Source: Desulfobacterales bacterium (GTDB taxonomy: Bacteria > Desulfobacterota > Desulfobacteria > Desulfobacterales > UBA11574). From it: a DNA stretch of 14,574 bases. The stretch covers positions 1 through 14,574 of the forward strand of contig JAAXQD010000173.1 of NCBI GenBank assembly GCA_012974475.1, written 5' to 3'. A program made the position numbers and the translations under genes. Below are positions 6,934 through 11,657 of the stretch, piece after piece. The notes beneath the pieces were generated by a model. The model worked only from the letters and a program-made list of their open reading frames with translations, searched no databases and had not been told where the DNA came from. Positions within the stretch are counted from its first letter, which is position 1, and each line of letters opens with the position of its first letter.

Positions 6934-7416
6934 GTGGTCAGGACTGAAATATCACTATTTTTGAAAAACATTCCCGGAGAACTTGGAAAACTGACGTCCC
7001 TGTTTTCAAACGAGGGCATCAACATCGATGCGCTCACCATACAAGACGCATCGAGCTATGTGCAGAATCTTTTTGAAGCCCGGGGGAAATCCATAAAACG
7101 GATCGCTTCGGTTGCCAGTTACAATTCCATGCGGAAGGACTCGGCCCGTTTCGCTCTAATCCGGATGATTGTTGATCAGACGGACAAAGCCATCGATCTG
7201 TTGTCAAAAAATGATTACCTTTTCGATATTATGCCGGTGATGACCCTTGAACTTGAAAACAAACCGGGTTCACTTGCAGACGTGGCAAATAAGTTTGGAA
7301 AAGAAGGCGTCAATATCAACTATGTTTACGGAACGGTTTCGTCACCCGATGAAAAATGCCTTTTTGTGTTTTGTCCGGAAGATATCGATCTGGCGGCCAA
7401 AATTTTCAAAGAATAA
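6934..7416 (+). CDS. Tandem ACT-domain protein, putative amino-acid-binding regulator
   Basis: 160-residue soluble protein made of two ACT domains. The first opens with KNIPGELGKLTSLFSNEGIN (11-30) and the second with ENKPGSLADVANKFGKEGVN (108-127). The NxPGxL turn followed by a helix and GxNI is the classic ACT ligand-binding pattern. No catalytic domain is attached, so it is a stand-alone sensor of the kind often found beside phenylacetate-CoA ligase genes in anaerobes. Here no such ligase is present and the neighbour is a convergent acyl-CoA dehydrogenase. The first domain has an unusually long basic segment (residues about 50-72, RGKSIKRIASVASYNSMRKD) between its strands. The start is GTG at 6934, chosen because AAGGAGGAG (6919-6926) lies 7 nt upstream and no ATG fits. 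Ligand and target are unknown. Confidence 0.85.
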   Translation: MVRTEISLFLKNIPGELGKLTSLFSNEGINIDALTIQDASSYVQNLFEARGKSIKRIASVASYNSMRKDSARFALIRMIVDQTDKAIDLLSKNDYLFDIMPVMTLELENKPGSLADVANKFGKEGVNINYVYGTVSSPDEKCLFVFCPEDIDLAAKIFKE

Positions 7417-7498
7417 CACCCGTGAATGGGTGAAGCTTGACCGTTTAAAAACCGGATTATCTGAATGCGACATTTTTTTTAAAAGGGCTGAACGTGAC
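7417..7498. terminator. Possible weak terminator region between convergent genes
   Basis: Just after the ACT gene stop, CACCC (7417-7421) pairs with GGGTG (7428-7432) around a 6-nt loop. Eight T follow only at 7473-7480, too far for a textbook intrinsic terminator. The convergent arrangement makes a terminator here plausible, but the sequence support is weak. Confidence 0.25.
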
Positions 7499-8665
7499 TC
7501 AGGATCCGTGTGAAGGACGACGCTTATCTTTTAATATGTGGTTGGAGATGACCACCCTCTGAATCTCCGAGGTTCCTTCATAAATAGTAAAAACCCGGGC
7601 ATCCCTGTAAAAACGTTCAACCGGATAGTCTTTAATAAATCCATACCCGCCATGGATCTGCAGCGCTTTTGCAGTCACCCGGTTGACCATTTCAGAGGCA
7701 AAAAGCTTGGCCATGGACGCCTGTGAGATAATTTTTTCGCCCCTGTCTTTCATGGCGGCGGCTGAAAGCATTAACTGCCGTGCCGCTTCTATTTCTGTGG
7801 CCATGTCCGCGATCATCCAGCGAAGGCCCTGAAATTTGGAAATCGGCCGGCCGAACTGCTCTCTCTTTTTAGCATACTTTACGGCAGCATCGAATGCCGC
7901 CTGGGCCACCCCCACCGACTGGGCCGCGATACCGATGCGCCCGCCGTCCAGCGCTTTCATGGCGATTTTAAAACCGTCCCCCTCATTTCCCAATCTGTTT
8001 TCAGCAGGAACGATGCAATCGTTAAAGATTAGGTCCGTGGTATCGGAAGCACGGAGGCCCATTTTATCTTCCTCATTTCCCACAATTAGTCCGGGGGTGT
8101 CTTTCTCAACGATAAATGCACTGATACCTTGGTGACGCTGTGTCTCATCGGTGATGGCCGTAACAATAACCAATCCGGCATTCTTTCCGGATGTGATAAA
8201 CCGTTTTGTTCCATTGATAATGTACGCATCACCTTTTCGGGCAGCGGTGGTCGACTGCCGGACAGGATCCGAGCCGGCATGGGGTTCGGTCATGGCAAAG
8301 GCGCCGATGATGTCTCCCCTAGAAAGCGGTTTTAAAAATTTTTCCTTCTGCATCTCGGTGCCCAACCGGTAGATGCTTTCACAGACAATGGAATTGTGAA
8401 CCGACATAATCACTGCAGTTGAAGCACAGGAATAGGCAATTTCGGAAAGGGCCAGGACATAACTCACCGTGTCGGCACCGGACCCTTCATATTCAAACGG
8501 GACCATCATTCCCATAAGCCCCAGTTCTCCCATCTTTTTAATATTTTCAGCCGGAAATTCCTTGGTCTCATCGCGTTCCGAAGCAGTCGGCGCAACGACT
8601 TTCCTCGAAAACTCCCTGGCCATGGTCTGAATCATGATCTGCTCATCCGTCAGTGCAAAAGACAT
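7499..8665 (-). CDS. Acyl-CoA dehydrogenase, short-chain (butyryl-CoA type)
   Basis: FAD-dependent acyl-CoA dehydrogenase of 388 residues, full length for the family. It oxidises an acyl-CoA to the trans-2-enoyl-CoA and passes electrons to ETF. Visible features: the FAD/substrate signature AFAMTEPHAGSD (122-133), ALDGGR (238-243) of the substrate pocket, REQFGRPI (268-275), and the C-terminal signature with catalytic base Glu363 in IYEGTSEIQR (361-370). Glu at this location is the position used in short- and medium-chain enzymes, unlike isovaleryl-CoA dehydrogenase. AAAGGAA lies 7 nt before the ATG at 8665. It is the last gene of the right-hand operon. Butyryl-CoA or isobutyryl-CoA are the likeliest substrates given the mutase, thiolase and hydroxyacyl-CoA dehydrogenase upstream; exact chain length cannot be read from the sequence. 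No ETF genes are in the window. Confidence 0.93.
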   Translation of the reverse strand: MSFALTDEQIMIQTMAREFSRKVVAPTASERDETKEFPAENIKKMGELGLMGMMVPFEYEGSGADTVSYVLALSEIAYSCASTAVIMSVHNSIVCESIYRLGTEMQKEKFLKPLSRGDIIGAFAMTEPHAGSDPVRQSTTAARKGDAYIINGTKRFITSGKNAGLVIVTAITDETQRHQGISAFIVEKDTPGLIVGNEEDKMGLRASDTTDLIFNDCIVPAENRLGNEGDGFKIAMKALDGGRIGIAAQSVGVAQAAFDAAVKYAKKREQFGRPISKFQGLRWMIADMATEIEAARQLMLSAAAMKDRGEKIISQASMAKLFASEMVNRVTAKALQIHGGYGFIKDYPVERFYRDARVFTIYEGTSEIQRVVISNHILKDKRRPSHGS

Positions 8666-8779
8666 CGATTATTCCTTTTAACATTTTCGTTTATGCCATT
8701 TAATGAAACGCAGCAATTTCCTTACATTTCGAATCGCTGGAGCACACAACCCGGAGAATTGAAATTTAAGCTCTCAAAC

Positions 8780-9331
8780 CTACGGCCCATAAATTATAAC
8801 CAGCATCTCTGCTTTTTCTTCGCCGATATTTGCCAATTTATGCCGTATCCCCGAATTGAAATGAAGAGATTCCCCGACATCGAGGGTATTGATATGATCA
8901 CCGACCGTCACTTCGACTTTTCCGGCCAGTACATAGACGAACTCTTCACCCTCGTGCTGATATCCCACGCCTTTGTGATCCTGCATGGCGTCAATGGAAA
9001 CCTTGAACCCCTTCAAATGTTTATTCTCTGCCCCGGGCGTCAGGGTTGTGTAGGCATAATTTTCCGTGCGTTTTGTGTAGGCTTTGATACGACGCCTCAA
9101 GCTCGATTCCTGTTCTCTGAGAAAAAAGCCTGAATCGATCTCCAGCGCTTTGGCAATCTGCAAAAGCGCTCCCACCGGCGGAATCTTTTTGCCACTTTCG
9201 ATTTCTTTTAGATAATCGATGGAAAAACCGGTTTCATTGGCCACCCGATCAAGGGTCATTTTCTTCTTTAACCGCTCCTTCTTTATCTTCTTCCCCACCG
9301 GGGCCAGAGCCTCGGCCTTCTTTTTAGCCAT
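8780..9331 (-). CDS. XRE-family regulator with C-terminal cupin sensor domain
   Basis: 183-residue transcription factor. After a Lys-rich start, residues about 14-70 form an HTH_3 (Cro/C1-type) DNA-binding domain (KKERLKKKMTLDRVANETGF, SIDYLKEIESGKKIPP). Residues about 107-182 form a cupin barrel, with possible metal or ligand residues His126, Glu130 and His164 (YQHEGEEFVYVLAGKVEV; SGIRHKLAN). This HTH plus cupin_2 arrangement is typical of metabolite-responsive regulators such as PuuR. The gene sits inside the operon: its AAGGAGG ribosome binding site lies in the 9-bp gap after the hydroxyacyl-CoA dehydrogenase stop, so the two are co-translated. It is followed by a 114-bp spacer before the acyl-CoA dehydrogenase. 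It probably controls this operon in response to a pathway acid or acyl-CoA; that is inference. Confidence 0.9.
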   Translation of the reverse strand: MAKKKAEALAPVGKKIKKERLKKKMTLDRVANETGFSIDYLKEIESGKKIPPVGALLQIAKALEIDSGFFLREQESSLRRRIKAYTKRTENYAYTTLTPGAENKHLKGFKVSIDAMQDHKGVGYQHEGEEFVYVLAGKVEVTVGDHINTLDVGESLHFNSGIRHKLANIGEEKAEMLVIIYGP

Positions 9332-9340
9332 AACGCCTCC

Positions 9341-10192
9341 TTATGGGTATTCATAGAACCCCCGACCCGTCTTTCTGCCCAGCCAGCCGGCCTCCACATA
9401 TTTTCGAAGCAGCGGACAGGGGCGGTATTTTGAATCTTTAAATCCATCGAAAAGGGTATCCATAATTGCAAGACAGGTATCCAGGCCGATGAGATCCGCC
9501 AGTGCCAGCGGGCCCATGGGATGATTCGCCCCCAGTTTCATGACGGTGTCGATATCTTCCCGGGATCCAACGTCCTGGTACAGACAATAAACCGCCTCGT
9601 TGATCATGGGCATGAGAATCCGGTTGGCGATAAAGCCGGGATAATCGTTTGCTTCGGCCGGTGTTTTGCCGAACCGGACAGCCAGGTCCCAGGTTGTTTT
9701 AAACGTGTCGTCCGAGGTTGCCAGTCCTCGGATCACCTCGACCAGCTTCATCACCGGGACAGGATTCATAAAATGCATCCCGATAATTTTATCCGGCCGT
9801 TTTGTATGGGCTGCAACCCTTCCGATGGGAATAGACGATGTATTGGTCGCCAGAATCACCTGCGATGCACAGATTCGATCCAGATCTTGAAATATTTGAA
9901 ACTTGATCGGTTCATGCTCGGTGGCAGCCTCAACCACAAAATCGGCAGATGCCATATCCTCGATGTCAACGCTGCCGGTGATTCTTCCCAGAACGGCATT
10001 CATCGTTTCAACGGTCATTTTCCCTTTTTCAACACCGCGGTGCAGGTTCTTCTGGATGGTTTCAAGGCCCCGCTCTACAAATTCAGCGGCGATGTCGCTC
10101 ATGATCACCTCAAGGCCGCTCATGGCGGCAACTTGAGCGATGCCGTTCCCCATCTGACCCGCGCCCACAACGCCGAATGTTTTGATGTCCAT
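9341..10192 (-). CDS. hbd: 3-hydroxybutyryl-CoA dehydrogenase
   Basis: NAD(P)-dependent (S)-3-hydroxyacyl-CoA dehydrogenase of 283 residues, the size of single-domain Hbd/PaaH enzymes. It interconverts 3-hydroxybutyryl-CoA and acetoacetyl-CoA. The N-terminal Rossmann fold has GAGQMGNGIAQ (10-20), with Asp33 at the end of the second strand as expected for NAD. Catalytic residues fit the family: Ser119 in ATNTSS, His140 in IGMHFMNPVPVMKLVE, Glu152 and Asn190 (GFIANRIL). The C-terminus has the usual GRKTGRGFYEY. Long-chain multifunctional proteins are excluded by the absence of a fused hydratase. AAGGAGA lies 7 nt ahead of the ATG, and a heptad-repeat copy begins directly behind that site. It lies between thiolase and the XRE-cupin gene on one strand. 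Symbol assigned on family and length. Confidence 0.93.
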   Translation of the reverse strand: MDIKTFGVVGAGQMGNGIAQVAAMSGLEVIMSDIAAEFVERGLETIQKNLHRGVEKGKMTVETMNAVLGRITGSVDIEDMASADFVVEAATEHEPIKFQIFQDLDRICASQVILATNTSSIPIGRVAAHTKRPDKIIGMHFMNPVPVMKLVEVIRGLATSDDTFKTTWDLAVRFGKTPAEANDYPGFIANRILMPMINEAVYCLYQDVGSREDIDTVMKLGANHPMGPLALADLIGLDTCLAIMDTLFDGFKDSKYRPCPLLRKYVEAGWLGRKTGRGFYEYP

Positions 10193-10206
10193 AGTCGTCT
10201 CCTTAT

Positions 10207-10246
10207 ATTGTAACCGTTCACAGGTTCAGGGTTCAACGTTCCGGGT
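10207..10246 (+). repeat. Heptad GGTTCAR repeat, copy C
   Basis: Starts with the same 23 bases as 6611-6633 and continues GGTTCAG, GGTTCAA, CGTTCCG, GGTTA. It begins one base beyond the hbd ribosome binding region, so it forms the mRNA leader of hbd on the minus strand. Confidence 0.7.
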
Positions 10247-10272
10247 TACCTTTCCCCAAATTTTTAGTTCGA

Positions 10273-10298
10273 CATTCGATATTCATCATTCGATATTC
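10273..10298 (+). repeat. Tandem pair CATTCGATATTC
   Basis: Two identical 12-bp units (10273-10284 and 10287-10298) repeat with a period of 14 bp. A partial ATTCG motif pattern also gives local dyad symmetry (GATATC-like cores). Function unknown. Confidence 0.55.
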
Positions 10299-10300
10299 TT

Positions 10301-10360
10301 CGGTTCAACGTTCCAGGTTCTGGGTTCAGGTTTACTTAACCTCTGAACCCCTGAACCCCT
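10301..10360. repeat. Heptad GGTTCAR repeats, copies D and E in opposite orientation
   Basis: GGTTCAACGTTCC (10302-10314) repeats the same 13 bases found at 10230-10242. GGGTTCAG (10322-10329) then pairs with CTGAACCC (10343-10350) in a stem with a 13-nt loop, followed by further CTGAACCCC. The stem stands just behind the thiolase stop on the minus strand but has no T-tract. Confidence 0.6.
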
Positions 10361-10363
10361 ACC

Positions 10364-11539
10364 TTATCTTTTTACCACCATGGCAACCCCCTCACCGCCG
10401 CCCAGGCACAGGGAAGCGACTCCGACTTTTTTGTCCCGGCGTATCATTTCATGTAAAAGGGTAACCAGCAACCGGCATCCGCTTGCTCCGATGGGATGTC
10501 CCAATGAAACGCTTCCACCATTTACATTAACCCTGGAAGGATCCAGTTTAAGCGCCTGCAGCACCGCCACCGTCGAACCGCTGAAAGCTTCGTTGATCTC
10601 GAAAAGATCGACATCCTCTATGGAAATTCCTTCTTTTTTCAAACATTTGGGAATGGCCCAAATCGGCGACACAAGCAGGTATTTCATGTCCATGCCAAAT
10701 GATGCCTGGGCACCGATGGTCGCCATGATCTCACAGCCCAATTCTTCTGCCTTGTCTTTGGACATGACCACCACCGCTGCAGCACCGTCGCTGATGATGG
10801 ACGCGTTGCCGGCAGTCCCCCTTCCATCCTTTTTAAATGCAGGCTTCATTTTTGACAAGTTTTCAAACGTCGTCTCACGGGGGCATTCATCCTCATCAAA
10901 AATGACAGGATCACCTTTTCGCTGAGGGATTTCAACAGGGACAATTTCATTTTTGAATCGTCCTGCTCGGATGGCTTCAAGGGTGCGACGATAGGATTCG
11001 GCAGCATAACGATCCTGGTCTTCACGGCTGACGTTATACCTTTCCGAACACAGTTCGTTTGAAATCCCCATATGAAAATCGTTGACAATATCCCAGAGCC
11101 CGTCATGAACCATGTGGTCTTCGATCTTGCCCGGTCCCATGCGATATCCAAAACGACCTTTTTCAAGATAATACGGGGCCCTGCTCATGTTTTCCATCCC
11201 CCCGGCAACCACGACATCCGCATCCCCGACTTGAACGGCCTGAGCCGCCAACATGACCGCCTTTAAGGCGGAGCCGCAGACCTTGTTTACCGTGATACAT
11301 TCAACTTCATAGGGCATATCGGCCTTGACGGCTGCCTGTCTGGCAGGATTTTGGCCGCAGCCGCACGGGAGAACCATTCCCATTATCACTTCATTGACAT
11401 GATTTTTTTTTATTCCGGCGCGTTCAACCGCCGCTTCAATCACCACAGCCCCCAGGTCGTTGGCTCCCGTACTGCCCAAAGAACCATTGAAATTCCCCAA
11501 CGGCGTTCTCGCTGCACTCACAATGACTGCTTCTTTCAT
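10364..11539 (-). CDS. Thiolase (acetyl-CoA C-acetyltransferase family)
   Basis: 391-residue biosynthetic/degradative-type thiolase that interconverts acetoacetyl-CoA and two acetyl-CoA, or acts on a related 3-ketoacyl-CoA. Catalytic Cys88 lies in NKVCGSALKA (85-94). The HMG loop (156-158), NEAF (316-319), GHPIGASG with His348 (347-354), and second catalytic Cys378 in CLGGGEG are all present. One departure: the segment equivalent to PxxMGxGPxPA of Zoogloea thiolase reads MKYLLVSPIWAIP (285-297), so the usual Met-Gly is gone. This borders the acyl pocket and may shift substrate choice. AAAGGAA precedes the ATG by about 9 nt. It lies between icmF and hbd, consistent with the final thiolytic step of butyrate or isobutyrate oxidation. 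The family is sure, the exact substrate less so. Confidence 0.93.
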   Translation of the reverse strand: MKEAVIVSAARTPLGNFNGSLGSTGANDLGAVVIEAAVERAGIKKNHVNEVIMGMVLPCGCGQNPARQAAVKADMPYEVECITVNKVCGSALKAVMLAAQAVQVGDADVVVAGGMENMSRAPYYLEKGRFGYRMGPGKIEDHMVHDGLWDIVNDFHMGISNELCSERYNVSREDQDRYAAESYRRTLEAIRAGRFKNEIVPVEIPQRKGDPVIFDEDECPRETTFENLSKMKPAFKKDGRGTAGNASIISDGAAAVVVMSKDKAEELGCEIMATIGAQASFGMDMKYLLVSPIWAIPKCLKKEGISIEDVDLFEINEAFSGSTVAVLQALKLDPSRVNVNGGSVSLGHPIGASGCRLLVTLLHEMIRRDKKVGVASLCLGGGEGVAMVVKR

Positions 11540-11584
11540 AATAAATATTTCCTTTTATATGTTTACGTTTCATGCTTTACCCAA

Positions 11585-11656
11585 TTTTAGGCATTCCCAT
11601 TTTAGGCATTTTAGATCATTTTAGGCACTTTAGGCATTTCTACTTTAGGCATTTCT
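11585..11656 (-). repeat. Decamer AATGCCTAAA tandem array
   Basis: Six copies of TTTAGGCAYT (AATGCCTAAA on the transcribed strand) occur at about 11586, 11601, 11610 (degenerate), 11620, 11629 and 11644, spaced 9-15 bp. The array fills most of the 118-bp spacer between the icmF stop and the thiolase ribosome binding site. Several units contain ATG followed within a few codons by TAA, so they encode nothing longer. Confidence 0.75.
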
Positions 11657-11657
11657 G

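Larger units (their letters stand above)
10193..10363. other. Repeat-filled spacer between thiolase and hbd
   Basis: The whole 171-bp gap apart from the hbd ribosome binding site consists of short repeats: heptad copy C, a 14-bp tandem pair and heptad copies D/E. No open frame or convincing promoter is seen. Stem-loops here could process or attenuate the operon mRNA. Confidence 0.5.

Noticed and set aside
8693..9133. 146-codon plus-strand frame opposite the XRE-cupin gene
   Set aside because: Antisense to a well-supported regulator, with no family resemblance or ribosome binding site.
11585..11656. CRISPR array
   Set aside because: The units are about 10 bp with almost no spacers. This is a simple tandem repeat, not repeat-spacer architecture.
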